NCBI GenBank assembly: GCA_025450395.1
Contig: JANWHK010000076.1
Coordinates: 1-35,460, forward strand
DNA length: 35,460 nucleotides
Source: Bacteroidia bacterium
Lineage (GTDB): Bacteria; Bacteroidota; Bacteroidia; NS11-12g; UBA955
Reading direction: 5' to 3'
Shown here: positions 24,806 to 32,375 of the stretch, one piece after another
How positions within the stretch are numbered: position 1 is the first letter of the stretch
How the letters are laid out: the number at the start of each line of letters is the position of its first letter
The notes under the pieces: model-generated
The model's input: only the letters and a program-made list of their open reading frames with translations
Told to the model about the DNA's origin: nothing
Databases searched by the model: none
Made by a program: the position numbers and the translations under genes

Positions 24806-25873
24806 TTACTGCAAATGGATATCCAATGCATCCCGTAAAGCAATCCCCAGGAAATTAAAAGCCATCACCAATAACATGATTGCCAATCCCGGAACAATGG
24901 CGAGGTAAGCGCTGTCGAACATGATATACCCGAAATTCTCCTTGATCATCATACCCCAGCTCGGGGCTGGCGGTGCAATGCCAAGGCCGAGGAAACTCAG
25001 TCCTGATTCCAGCAGTATGGCAGAACCAAAAATGGAAACCGCAAGTACGATCAACGAGCTCTTCAGGTTGGGCAGGATATGCCTGAACATGATGCGGGAA
25101 GAGCTAAAACCCAGGACTTTTGCGGCCTGTATATATTCCTTTTCACGTATACTGAATACCTGACCCCTCACAACCCTGGCGACTTCCACCCAACTGCTTA
25201 GACCGATGGCGATAAAGATCTGCCAGAAACCCTTGCCAAGCGCGAAACTGATCGCCACCACCAATAACATGGTAGGCAGGCTCCATATCACATTGATGAA
25301 CCATGAAATGACTGTATCGGTCCTGCCCCTGAAATATCCTGACATCAAACCCAGTGTTGTGCCTATCAATAATGAAATGAGTACGGCTACCAAACCAACG
25401 GAAAGTGATACCCTGGTACCCATGATGATGCGGCTCAGGACATCCCTGCCAAAACCATCAGTGCCCAGGAGAAAGGTTTTGTTGACTATATGGTATGTTT
25501 TCTTGTCACCGCTAAGGACAATCTTTTCAAGGATCACCTTTTTTTCCGGGTGATACAAGGTTAATATGGCAGTATCCTTATCAATTTTGCAGGATTGTAT
25601 GGCGATACTTTTCAATGGTTCGTATTTTCCGTTCCACCATATACCGGCCATGTTTTGTTGTTTTCCGGAAGGAATCTCAAAAAAGGTCACACGGCTTAAA
25701 GGTTTTAAAAGTGCAACCGGTAAATTGATCTGGTTCGCATTTTTTGTTTTGTCGAGGGTGATGATATTGCCCAAAAAACTGATGATAACGGCTATGGCAA
25801 TGATGACTGCACCAAACAGGCCAAGCTGGTGCCTGAATATTTTTCTCAAGATATGCTGTTGTGGTCCCGCCAA
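24806..25873 (-). CDS. ABC transporter permease, DppC/OppC type
   Basis: This 355-residue inner-membrane permease belongs to the dipeptide/oligopeptide/nickel importer family. TM1 is at about 18-38, followed by an unusually long external region (about 40-130) before LLGTDGFGRDVLSRIIMGTR (136-155), TM2-TM6 and the cytoplasmic EAA loop EYIQAAKVLGFSSSRIMFRH (246-265) that meets the ATPase. The C-terminus has LLESGLSFLGLGIAPP and FGYIMFDSAY. No ATPase, second permease or binding protein is adjacent, so the rest is elsewhere. The start is TTG (25873), with TAAATTTG at 25892-25885 just upstream and an in-frame TAA further upstream; no ATG is available before TM1. It converges with the glycosyltransferase gene. 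Confidence 0.88.
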   Translation of the reverse strand: MAGPQQHILRKIFRHQLGLFGAVIIAIAVIISFLGNIITLDKTKNANQINLPVALLKPLSRVTFFEIPSGKQQNMAGIWWNGKYEPLKSIAIQSCKIDKDTAILTLYHPEKKVILEKIVLSGDKKTYHIVNKTFLLGTDGFGRDVLSRIIMGTRVSLSVGLVAVLISLLIGTTLGLMSGYFRGRTDTVISWFINVIWSLPTMLLVVAISFALGKGFWQIFIAIGLSSWVEVARVVRGQVFSIREKEYIQAAKVLGFSSSRIMFRHILPNLKSSLIVLAVSIFGSAILLESGLSFLGLGIAPPAPSWGMMIKENFGYIMFDSAYLAIVPGLAIMLLVMAFNFLGIALRDALDIHLQ

Positions 25874-25884
25874 TGTATTGCGGG

Positions 25885-25892
25885 CAAATTTA
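25885..25892 (-). promoter_or_regulatory. -7 element of the permease gene
   Basis: Minus strand TAAATTTG, exact match, 11 nt before the TTG start. The plus-strand -7 box of the divergent lipoprotein gene lies about 40 nt away. Confidence 0.45.
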
Positions 25893-25930
25893 AGGATTTG
25901 AAACCAGAAGAATGAAATGAATTAAAAACA

Positions 25931-25938
25931 TATATTTG
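25931..25938 (+). promoter_or_regulatory. -7 element of lipoprotein gene 25965-26747
   Basis: TATATTTG is an exact TAnnTTTG match, 26 nt before the ATG. No TTTG is seen at the usual -33 distance. Confidence 0.5.
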
Positions 25939-25964
25939 CAGATGTTGCTTTAAGCGGCATATAT

Positions 25965-26747
25965 ATGAAAATGCGTTTCTTTTACCTTTTTTTTATGGTA
26001 TTTATAGTTGCCTGTAGCAATATGGGGAATACACCTGCTGAAGGTTCACGCAATGATTACTTAGATCATCAACAGATCATCAGGGAGCGAATAGATGGTC
26101 CGGCCAATGTGCAATCCAACCCCGGCGGTGAAATATTGTTCACGCTTGATGACAATATCCCTGTGGAAATCAGCCTGGCTAAGAACGGATGGCACCAGAT
26201 CCTGGTCTATGCAGAGGTCGATAGCACTGAATTTGACATGGATTCCATAAAGGCAGGTCGTGATATCATCATTGATGGAAAAAAATCAGGCAAGGTGCTG
26301 AAAACACATCGGGTAGGCATTTCCCGTTCGAAGCAAACATGGGCAATGTTGTATGGGTATATCCATAAAAATAGTATCAGGCGGGAAACAGTGATTGAAA
26401 CCTGGCTATTGGAAAAACTGCGGAAATCAGGTCGCGGACTCAAGGATTGGCAGGATTTTATCTATTGGTTCGACCTTCAAACAGATTCCGTCCAGTTTGC
26501 TCCGTTCACAGGGTATTATAATTATGAAAATGGAGTGGATGATCCTTCGCCGGGTTTCAGGGTGATGTTGCTATTTGAAGGTGAAAAGCTACAAGGCGTA
26601 CTGCATTCACGGAGCCTGCCCCTGGATGATATGTCAACCAGGTGGACAGACAGGGGACTTAAGGTTTCATTTTACAAGGATTACCCCGTGGACAAACAGG
26701 AAAAGTTCATGGAGGAACTTGAAAACTGGTTACTGACGGTGGATTAA
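25965..26747 (+). CDS. Lipoprotein of unknown function
   Basis: This 260-residue lipoprotein has the signal MKMRFFYLFFMVFIVAC with Cys17. The mature N-terminal region (about 45-85) reads IDGPANVQSNPGGEILFTLDDN and VEISLAKNGWHQILVY, the pattern of an SH3-like domain (GPANVRSxPxGxxLFxLxDN). The C-terminal part, from about residue 165, contains PFTGYYNYENG and LLFEGEKLQGVLHSRSLP and is not recognised. It may bind peptidoglycan or a protein partner. The stop overlaps the converging ATPase gene at TTAA (26744-26747), where both genes use TAA. Confidence 0.7.
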   Translation: MKMRFFYLFFMVFIVACSNMGNTPAEGSRNDYLDHQQIIRERIDGPANVQSNPGGEILFTLDDNIPVEISLAKNGWHQILVYAEVDSTEFDMDSIKAGRDIIIDGKKSGKVLKTHRVGISRSKQTWAMLYGYIHKNSIRRETVIETWLLEKLRKSGRGLKDWQDFIYWFDLQTDSVQFAPFTGYYNYENGVDDPSPGFRVMLLFEGEKLQGVLHSRSLPLDDMSTRWTDRGLKVSFYKDYPVDKQEKFMEELENWLLTVD

Positions 26748-27883
26748 ACTTTTTTTTCCAGCCATCGCGCGAGGAAACAATCATAAACCCTGTAATAAAA
26801 ACCCTGCTCATCTTTTTGTTTGTACACCATTTCCTTATTTAAAAGCGCTTCGAGGCTGCGTTGTACATTGGCAGGAGTGCCAAGCTGGTATTTCTGCATA
26901 AAGTATGTAGCGGAAGGTTGATAGACTTTGTCTTCGCCCGCTATGGCCTTTAACAGTTGCCATTGGTTGCCGGTCAAAAGGGTTCGGTACTGAAAAAAAA
27001 TGGGTTCGTTTTCCTGCAGCAGTTCGGCGGCGACCTGCTGGGCAATCTGTAGTGTGATCTTTTTATAGGCGCTTGCGAACAGCTTATTGCAGAGCGCCTG
27101 TGTATAATAGGTATGCATGCGGGTCCATTCCAGGATAAAGGCAATGGCATCGGGTGCGATATTGCGTTTGCGTTCCAGGAATTTCAGGGAGATGAAGCTG
27201 CTGTATTTTTCTGCTTTTATGGGTCCGAGGTACAGGGATTGGGTACTCGAGAAAAAAGGCCTTTTGGTATTGCCGAACATATCCGACAAAAGGTGCTGGC
27301 TGCTGCCGCTGAAGATGAAATGCACGTGTTTTAATTGTTGGATATGGCTGCGCAGCAATGCCTCAATGTTTTTTTCAGGGTAAAACGTGATTTGCTGGAA
27401 TTCATCAATGGCAATGATAATGGGCGTATTTTGTTTTTCAAGAAAATTGAACAGGCCGCCGAGGCTTTGTTCATATTGCTTGACCTGGGCAAAATCAAAA
27501 CTCACTTCGGGTGCGCCGCTCAATGGATCGAAACTCAGCGTGGGCCGGAAGGATTTCAGCAGCAGCAGGAATTTTTTGCCTATGCTGTTTTTTTCCGGGT
27601 AGATTTTCAATATGGCTGTTGCCACCTGGTTTGTAAAATCCCTGAGGGATTGCGTGGCATAGATATCTATATAGATGCCTTGTGCCTTTTTTTTCCGGAG
27701 GGCAGTGAATACGTGTTGTATCAGTCCGGTTTTTCCCATGCGTCTTTCCGACAGCAGGGTTGTGTTCACGCCGTTCATGGCGTTGCTGACCAATAGCTTG
27801 GTTTCTGTCTCACGGTCGCAGAACGTTGAAGGACCATGGTAACCGCTCACCGGAAAAGGATTGAGTTTGTCATCTATACCCAT
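26744..27883 (-). CDS. Archaeal-type (STAND-like) ATPase with winged-helix C-terminus
   Basis: This 379-residue protein is an AAA/STAND-like ATPase of the archaeal-ATPase type. N-terminal motif STFCDRETETKLL, Walker A SERRMGKT (45-52), Walker B IIIAIDEFQQI with Asp160/Glu161, FSGSSQHLLSDMF as sensor region, then a helical middle. The C-terminal 80 residues (about 300-379: GNQWQLLKAIAG, then TPANVQRSLEALLNKEMVYK) look like a winged helix-turn-helix that could bind DNA. The start at 27883 (MGIDDKLNPF) is preferred: the -7 box TATATTTG (27895-27888) ends 4 nt upstream, so the ATG at 27901 would lie upstream of transcription. Targets unknown; proteins of this kind are often found as solitary mobile genes. 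The promoter lies within a set of 12-13-bp repeats. Confidence 0.8.
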   Translation of the reverse strand: MGIDDKLNPFPVSGYHGPSTFCDRETETKLLVSNAMNGVNTTLLSERRMGKTGLIQHVFTALRKKKAQGIYIDIYATQSLRDFTNQVATAILKIYPEKNSIGKKFLLLLKSFRPTLSFDPLSGAPEVSFDFAQVKQYEQSLGGLFNFLEKQNTPIIIAIDEFQQITFYPEKNIEALLRSHIQQLKHVHFIFSGSSQHLLSDMFGNTKRPFFSSTQSLYLGPIKAEKYSSFISLKFLERKRNIAPDAIAFILEWTRMHTYYTQALCNKLFASAYKKITLQIAQQVAAELLQENEPIFFQYRTLLTGNQWQLLKAIAGEDKVYQPSATYFMQKYQLGTPANVQRSLEALLNKEMVYKQKDEQGFYYRVYDCFLARWLEKKV

Positions 27884-27887
27884 CCCA

Positions 27888-27917
27888 CAAATATACAACA
27901 TTTTGCATTATACAAAA
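27888..27917 (-). promoter_or_regulatory. -33/-7 promoter of the ATPase gene
   Basis: Minus strand TTTTG (27917-27913), a 17-nt spacer, then TATATTTG (27895-27888), 4 nt before the ATG at 27883. Both boxes fall within the arms of an inverted repeat. Confidence 0.7.
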
Positions 27918-27970
27918 TGTTGTATTGAAAAAATTAATTATACAAAATGTATTATGCAAAATGTTGTATT
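27894..27970. repeat. Operator-like inverted and direct repeats
   Basis: TACAACATTTTG (27894-27905) is a perfect 12-bp inverted copy of CAAAATGTTGTA (27913-27924), with a 7-nt spacer. The unit TTATACAAAATGT occurs at 27908-27920 and 27938-27950, and TTATGCAAAATGTTGTATT at 27952-27970 matches the first copy's longer form at 18 of 19 bases. The spacing suits binding of a dimeric or multimeric regulator. Confidence 0.8.
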
Positions 27971-27992
27971 GGGATTTATCCCTTTGGCAACA

Positions 27993-28820
27993 TCACATCC
28001 TGTGCCTGATCCAGGTCATCTGCCTTTTGGCATAATTGCGGGAATGTTGCTTGATCTTGTCCGTTACTTCCTCTTTTGAGGCCAGGCCTTCAAAATAAGG
28101 CCACCACTCGTTGTAACCAACAGACTGCAAGGCATTCAGGTGCCTGTGTGCCGACAGTCCGCGGACCTCCTCCTCCAGCCCGGCTTCTACCATCTGGTCT
28201 ACCCGGCGGTTGATGCGTTCATACAGGATGTCCCGCTCACAATCCATCTTGATGATCTCGGTCTCGAACAGGTACTTGAAATCCGGCAAGCTTGGCTGAA
28301 CCTGGAAAGGTGTTTTCCCGATCTCTATGGCCCTTATCAGCCTTTGCGGGTTTTGTAGGTCGATTGTATTATACTTATGGATATTGAGCTCCTTCAACTC
28401 CTGCTGTAAGGCCTCAATTCCCTGCTCTTCCAGCATAAGGCCCAGCTCAGCCCTTAATTCATCGTTACGGCCGGGCAGAGGGTCCAGTCCCTTCAAGAGT
28501 GCCTGTATATAAAGACCCGTGCCGCCACAAACAACCAGGTGCTCATGCTTTTCAAACAGTTTATTGACCAACTGCCTGCCTTCTTCAGCATAGCGGCCGG
28601 CATTATAGGGTGCGTGAATGCTGACATGTCCTATGAAATAATGTTGTACGGCAGCGAGCTGTTCCTCGCTTGGCCTTGCCACACCTATGTTCAGCTCTTT
28701 ATAGACCTGCCGGGAATCCGCTGACAGTATCGGGCATGACAGTTCCTGTGCCAGCCGGATGGCCTCATCAGTTTTACCGACAGCAGTCGGCCCTGTAATG
28801 ACGATTATTTTTTTTGGCAT
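27993..28820 (-). CDS. miaA: tRNA dimethylallyltransferase
   Basis: MiaA transfers a dimethylallyl group to A37 of tRNAs that read UNN codons. The 275-residue enzyme (usual about 300) begins MPKKIIVITGPTAVGKTDEA, with P-loop at 10-17, followed by LSADSRQVYKELNIGVARPS, HVSIHAPYNAGRYA, VVCGGTGLYIQALLKGLDPL, and NPQRLIRAIEI; the C-terminus has ALQSVGYNEW and the tRNA-binding QHSRNYAKRQMTWIR. The start at 28820 follows a -7 box TATCTTTG (28837-28830) by 9 nt; the ATG nine codons upstream would precede transcription. It follows ppk2 after 45 bp and could be on either transcript. Confidence 0.95.
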   Translation of the reverse strand: MPKKIIVITGPTAVGKTDEAIRLAQELSCPILSADSRQVYKELNIGVARPSEEQLAAVQHYFIGHVSIHAPYNAGRYAEEGRQLVNKLFEKHEHLVVCGGTGLYIQALLKGLDPLPGRNDELRAELGLMLEEQGIEALQQELKELNIHKYNTIDLQNPQRLIRAIEIGKTPFQVQPSLPDFKYLFETEIIKMDCERDILYERINRRVDQMVEAGLEEEVRGLSAHRHLNALQSVGYNEWWPYFEGLASKEEVTDKIKQHSRNYAKRQMTWIRHRM

Positions 28821-28829
28821 GAGACACCG

Positions 28830-28837
28830 CAAAGATA
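28830..28837 (-). promoter_or_regulatory. -7 element of miaA
   Basis: Minus strand TATCTTTG, exact match, 9 nt before the ATG. A perfect 12-bp palindrome AGGCATATGCCT lies just upstream at 28853-28864. Confidence 0.5.
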
Positions 28838-28852
28838 CTATTTTCACCGATA

Positions 28853-28864
28853 AGGCATATGCCT
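28853..28864. promoter_or_regulatory. 12-bp palindrome AGGCATATGCCT
   Basis: A perfect palindrome in the spacer between ppk2 and miaA, beginning 16 nt upstream of the miaA -7 box. It would sit near the -33 position, so an operator role is possible. Confidence 0.35.
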
Positions 28865-28865
28865 A

Positions 28866-29753
28866 TCACTCACCCAGGAGCTCTTCCCTGGCCGTTACCA
28901 ACAGCTTTTTTTCTTCAGGGCTCAGTTTGGGATAACTCAGGTTCAGTGATTCCAGTGTTTCCACGAGTATTTCCCCTAAAATAGCCCTGCTGATCCACTG
29001 GTCATCAGCGGGTACCACGTACCAGGGCGCATGACTGGTGGAGGTTTCGCGAATCATGTCTTCATATGCTTCCTGGTATTTGCTCCACAATTTTCTTTCC
29101 TGCAGGTCGGCATAACTGAATTTCCACTGTTTTTTCGGGTTGTCAATGCGTTCTATAAAGCGATTTTTCTGCTCATCCTTGCTGAGGTTCAGGAATATCT
29201 TGATAATGATGGTCCCGTTCTTTACAAGATGTCTTTCCATTTCATTGATGGCCCTGTACCGGTTTTCCCAAAACTTCTTGTCTATAGCCTTTATACTATC
29301 AATTCCGGGGATATGCTGGCCGGGTATCAATTCCCTGTGCACCTTGGTGATCAGGACTTCTTCGTAATAGGAGCGGTTGAACACGCCGATCTTGCCTCGC
29401 TCAGGAAGGTTTTTGTAGGTTCTCCAGATAAAATCATGGTCGAGTTCCTCCTTGCTTGGCTGCTTGAAACTCACCACATGACATCCCTGGGGATTGACCC
29501 CGCTTAACACATGTTTGATGCAACTATCCTTGCCGGCACTATCAATGGCCTGCAGGATGACTAAAATCGAATACCTGTCCTGGGCAAAAAGTTTTTCCTG
29601 CAGTCCTGATATCTTGTCTTTATATCCGGTCAGCTCTTCCTTGATCTGGGTCTCTCCCTTTAACCCATTCCTGTAATCTGGCTTAAAATCCTTTAACCTG
29701 AAGTTTTTTGCGCTGGAAACGCAGATGTTTTTGTTGTTTAAAATGTTTTTCAT
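28866..29753 (-). CDS. Polyphosphate kinase 2 (PPK2) family
   Basis: PPK2 enzymes transfer phosphate between polyphosphate and nucleotides. The 295-residue protein has the Walker A region LQAIDSAGKDSCIKHVLSG (68-86, with the Asp and Lys typical of PPK2), HDFIWRTYKNLPERGKIGVF, the Walker B block NRSYYEEVLITKVHRELIPG, KIFLNLSKDEQKNRFIERID and WKFSYADLQERKLW as the lid. One-domain size and this layout match the polyphosphate:AMP/ADP phosphotransferases found in Cytophaga, but the class is not decided. Substitutions against the common QGxDAAGKDG motif are Gly to Ala and Gly to Ser. The stop is 45 bp before miaA; the start is 8 nt after the small barrel gene's stop, so those two are co-transcribed. 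Confidence 0.9.
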   Translation of the reverse strand: MKNILNNKNICVSSAKNFRLKDFKPDYRNGLKGETQIKEELTGYKDKISGLQEKLFAQDRYSILVILQAIDSAGKDSCIKHVLSGVNPQGCHVVSFKQPSKEELDHDFIWRTYKNLPERGKIGVFNRSYYEEVLITKVHRELIPGQHIPGIDSIKAIDKKFWENRYRAINEMERHLVKNGTIIIKIFLNLSKDEQKNRFIERIDNPKKQWKFSYADLQERKLWSKYQEAYEDMIRETSTSHAPWYVVPADDQWISRAILGEILVETLESLNLSYPKLSPEEKKLLVTAREELLGE

Positions 29754-29761
29754 AATGAGGG

Positions 29762-30274
29762 TTAAAAGGCATACCCAATGCGTATCATATATGGTGCACC
29801 ATAAATATTGTTGTTAGGGGGATAAAGCAGGAGGTAATAGGCGGATATATATACACCTCCGCCTCCGGGCCTGTAACCTCCGCCTATCATGGCATAATGA
29901 CCAATGGTATTGCTGTAGGTCAGTATTTGGTACTCTGCCTGTGCGAATAGTTCGGGTATGATGGTGTATCTTGTAAAAGCATTGCCTCCATATACGATGA
30001 ACTGGTTATTCCCTGTAAACCTGTTATCCCTGTAATAAATGAAGTTTCCTCCAATCCCCTGGATAAGCTTGGGGGTGACCCTGTAACCGACCTGTGGCAT
30101 CAACTGGATATTGGTGATGGTGCCGAATGTAAAACCTCCCCCGATATTGTAAACCAGCCTTTCCTTAAACTTTAATTTCGACAGGTCTTCTTTTTCAGGT
30201 TCTTCATTTTGTGGGAGCGCAATGGGCGCTGTGTATAAAAAAACACAAAAAATTAAAATGTTTTTAAAATTCAT
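29762..30274 (-). CDS. Small outer-membrane barrel protein of unknown function
   Basis: This 170-residue protein has a signal peptide (MNFKNILIFCVFLYTAPIAL). The mature part is built of short alternating strands: NIGGGFTFGTITNIQLMPQV, GIGGNFIYYRDNRF, IVYGGNAFTRYTIIP, AQAEYQILTYSN, MIGGGYRPGGGGVYISAYY, ending in IRIGYAF with a C-terminal Phe, which suggests an 8-10-strand barrel. Function unknown. It is first in the unit with ppk2 and diverges from serC (53 bp between starts). Confidence 0.7.
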   Translation of the reverse strand: MNFKNILIFCVFLYTAPIALPQNEEPEKEDLSKLKFKERLVYNIGGGFTFGTITNIQLMPQVGYRVTPKLIQGIGGNFIYYRDNRFTGNNQFIVYGGNAFTRYTIIPELFAQAEYQILTYSNTIGHYAMIGGGYRPGGGGVYISAYYLLLYPPNNNIYGAPYMIRIGYAF

Positions 30275-30327
30275 TGCCTTACTTTTTCAATATTAGTTTA
30301 ATTTCGCGACATTAAAAAATAATTTAA

Positions 30328-31386
30328 ATGTCAAAAGTTCATAATTTTTCAGCCGGACCCTCCATACTACCTAAGGAAGTTATCGATGCATGTGTGGAAG
30401 GAATCCAGAATTTTTCGGGTACCGGCCTTTCAGTTTTAGAAGTCTCTCACAGGGGTAAGGAATTTATAGCAGTTGTAGAAGAAGCACAGGCAACTTTGAA
30501 AGAGTTGATGGGTATACCTGAAGGATATGAAATCCTCTTTTTAGGCGGAGGCGCCAGCATGCAGTTCCTGATGGTCGCGTATAATTTACTGGAAACAAAG
30601 GGTGCTTACCTGAAAACAGGTGTATGGGCTTCCAATGCCATCAAGGAGGCGAAATATATCGGCAATGTGGAAGTGGTGGCAAGTTCAGAGGATAAGAATT
30701 TTTCTTACATCCCTAAAAATTATACAATTCCTTCTGATGCGGATTATTTTCATTGTGCAAGCAACAATACCATTTATGGCAGCCAGATGCAATCATTCCC
30801 TGATAGCCCGGTCACCATGGTGTGTGACATGAGTTCAGACATATTGAGCAAACGTGTGGATGTGTCAAAATTTGGCCTGATATATGCCGGCGCGCAGAAA
30901 AACATGGGTCCTGCCGGAGTTACCGTCGTGATTGTAAGAAAGGATATACTTGGTAAGGTAAGCCGCCAGATCCCCAGCATGATGAATTACAAGGTGCATA
31001 TCGACAAGGAGACCATGTTCAATACCCCGCCTGTATTCCCGATTTTTGCCATGTTGCAGAACCTGAAATGGGTGAAAAAAGTGGGTGGTGTGGCTGAGAT
31101 GCAAAAAAGGGCAGCTGCAAGGGCCAATCTTTTATATGACGAAATTGATAATAATCCACTGTTCCAGGGAACTGTTGAAACCGGGGATCGTTCACAGATG
31201 AACGCCTGTTTCCTGCTAAAGGACACTGCACTGGAGGAAAAATTCAATGCTGCATGGAAAGCCGCGGGTATTTCCGGGATTAAGGGTCACCGTTTAGTTG
31301 GCGGATACAGGGCCAGCATGTACAACGCACTGCCTATAGAAAGTGTAGAAGCGCTGGTGAATGTGATGCGGAATTTTAACAAATAA
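30328..31386 (+). CDS. serC: Phosphoserine aminotransferase
   Basis: SerC converts 3-phosphohydroxypyruvate to 3-phosphoserine with glutamate and also serves pyridoxal-phosphate synthesis together with PdxJ. The 352-residue enzyme has [36 protein letters not shown] and [20 protein letters not shown], with Lys191 as the PLP-binding residue, and a C-terminal [20 protein letters not shown]. Normal length. It heads a three-gene unit (serC-serA-DUF1015) with 27 nt to serA. The ATG is preceded by an AT-rich stretch without a Shine-Dalgarno; a TAATTTCG box at about 30299-30306 resembles a -7 element. Confidence 0.95.
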   Translation: MSKVHNFSAGPSILPKEVIDACVEGIQNFSGTGLSVLEVSHRGKEFIAVVEEAQATLKELMGIPEGYEILFLGGGASMQFLMVAYNLLETKGAYLKTGVWASNAIKEAKYIGNVEVVASSEDKNFSYIPKNYTIPSDADYFHCASNNTIYGSQMQSFPDSPVTMVCDMSSDILSKRVDVSKFGLIYAGAQKNMGPAGVTVVIVRKDILGKVSRQIPSMMNYKVHIDKETMFNTPPVFPIFAMLQNLKWVKKVGGVAEMQKRAAARANLLYDEIDNNPLFQGTVETGDRSQMNACFLLKDTALEEKFNAAWKAAGISGIKGHRLVGGYRASMYNALPIESVEALVNVMRNFNK

Positions 31387-31413
31387 TATAATAAATTTAC
31401 ACAATAATTTTAA

Positions 31414-32367
31414 ATGAGAATATTAGCGAATGATGGTATAGACCAATCGGCAAAAACAGCCTTGGAAGCCAAGGGCTTTTCAATTGATACCAATAATATC
31501 CCCCAGGCTGATTTGCCTTCACGCATCAATGATTATGACGTATTGCTGGTGAGAAGCGCCACTAAAGTCACGAGGGAGATCCTGGATGCTGCACCCAACC
31601 TGAAACTGGTAGGCAGGGCCGGAGTGGGACTTGATAATATTGATACAGGTTACGCAAGGGAAAAAGGGGTTGCGGTTGTGAATACACCAGCGGCAAGTAG
31701 TACCAGTGTTGCAGAGTTGGTATTCGCCCACTTGTTCTCAGTCTGCAGGATGCTGCAATATACCAACAGGGAAATGCCTGAAAATGGTATTGCGGATTTT
31801 AATGCCTTGAAGAAAACGGCTTCGGCAGGTATTGAGTTAAAAGGTAAAACTTTGGGACTGATAGGTTTTGGCAGGATAGGCAGGGAAGCTGCACGTATGG
31901 CTTTTGGCCTTGGCATGAATGTGATCGCGTTTGACCCGATGATAACAGAAGCGGAAGTGGAGATCACCTTTCACAAGGACTCTGGATTGCCAACCATCAA
32001 AAAAATGATACAGACGATTTCCAAGGAAGAGGTATTGAAAAATGCTGATTTTGTAAGTCTGCACATTCCCGGCGGCCAGGGTTATGTCATTGCCGAGGCT
32101 GAACTGAACATGATGAAAAAAGGCTCCGGCCTTATCAATTGCGCCAGGGGAGGAGTAGTGAGTGAACATGACCTGGTGAATGCGTTGAACAGTGGTCATC
32201 TTGCTTATGCAGGCGTGGATGTATTCGAGAAAGAACCCCCGGTATTCGATGGCATATTGAAATTAAGGAATGTGTCCCTGACACCCCATATTGGTGCGAG
32301 TACAGCCGAGGCCCAAAAAAGGATCGGTGACGAAATGGCGGAGCAGATTATTGATTTTTTTAAATAA
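31414..32367 (+). CDS. serA: D-3-phosphoglycerate dehydrogenase (short form)
   Basis: SerA oxidises 3-phosphoglycerate to 3-phosphohydroxypyruvate, the first serine-synthesis step. The 317-residue enzyme has the substrate half (1-98), the Rossmann half with GLIGFGRIGREAARMA, the catalytic Arg in INCARGGVV, Glu in VDVFEKEPP, and His in PHIGASTAEAQKRIG. It lacks the C-terminal ACT domain that confers serine feedback in E. coli (410 residues), so regulation must differ. Placed directly after serC and 8 nt before DUF1015, it is almost certainly the serine enzyme rather than a general hydroxyacid dehydrogenase. Confidence 0.9.
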   Translation: MRILANDGIDQSAKTALEAKGFSIDTNNIPQADLPSRINDYDVLLVRSATKVTREILDAAPNLKLVGRAGVGLDNIDTGYAREKGVAVVNTPAASSTSVAELVFAHLFSVCRMLQYTNREMPENGIADFNALKKTASAGIELKGKTLGLIGFGRIGREAARMAFGLGMNVIAFDPMITEAEVEITFHKDSGLPTIKKMIQTISKEEVLKNADFVSLHIPGGQGYVIAEAELNMMKKGSGLINCARGGVVSEHDLVNALNSGHLAYAGVDVFEKEPPVFDGILKLRNVSLTPHIGASTAEAQKRIGDEMAEQIIDFFK

Positions 32368-32375
32368 GACGACCT

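Noticed and set aside
27894-27970. Insertion-sequence ends or an att site before the ATPase
   Set aside because: The repeats are confined to about 80 bp over a promoter, without a transposase or integrase and without target duplications.
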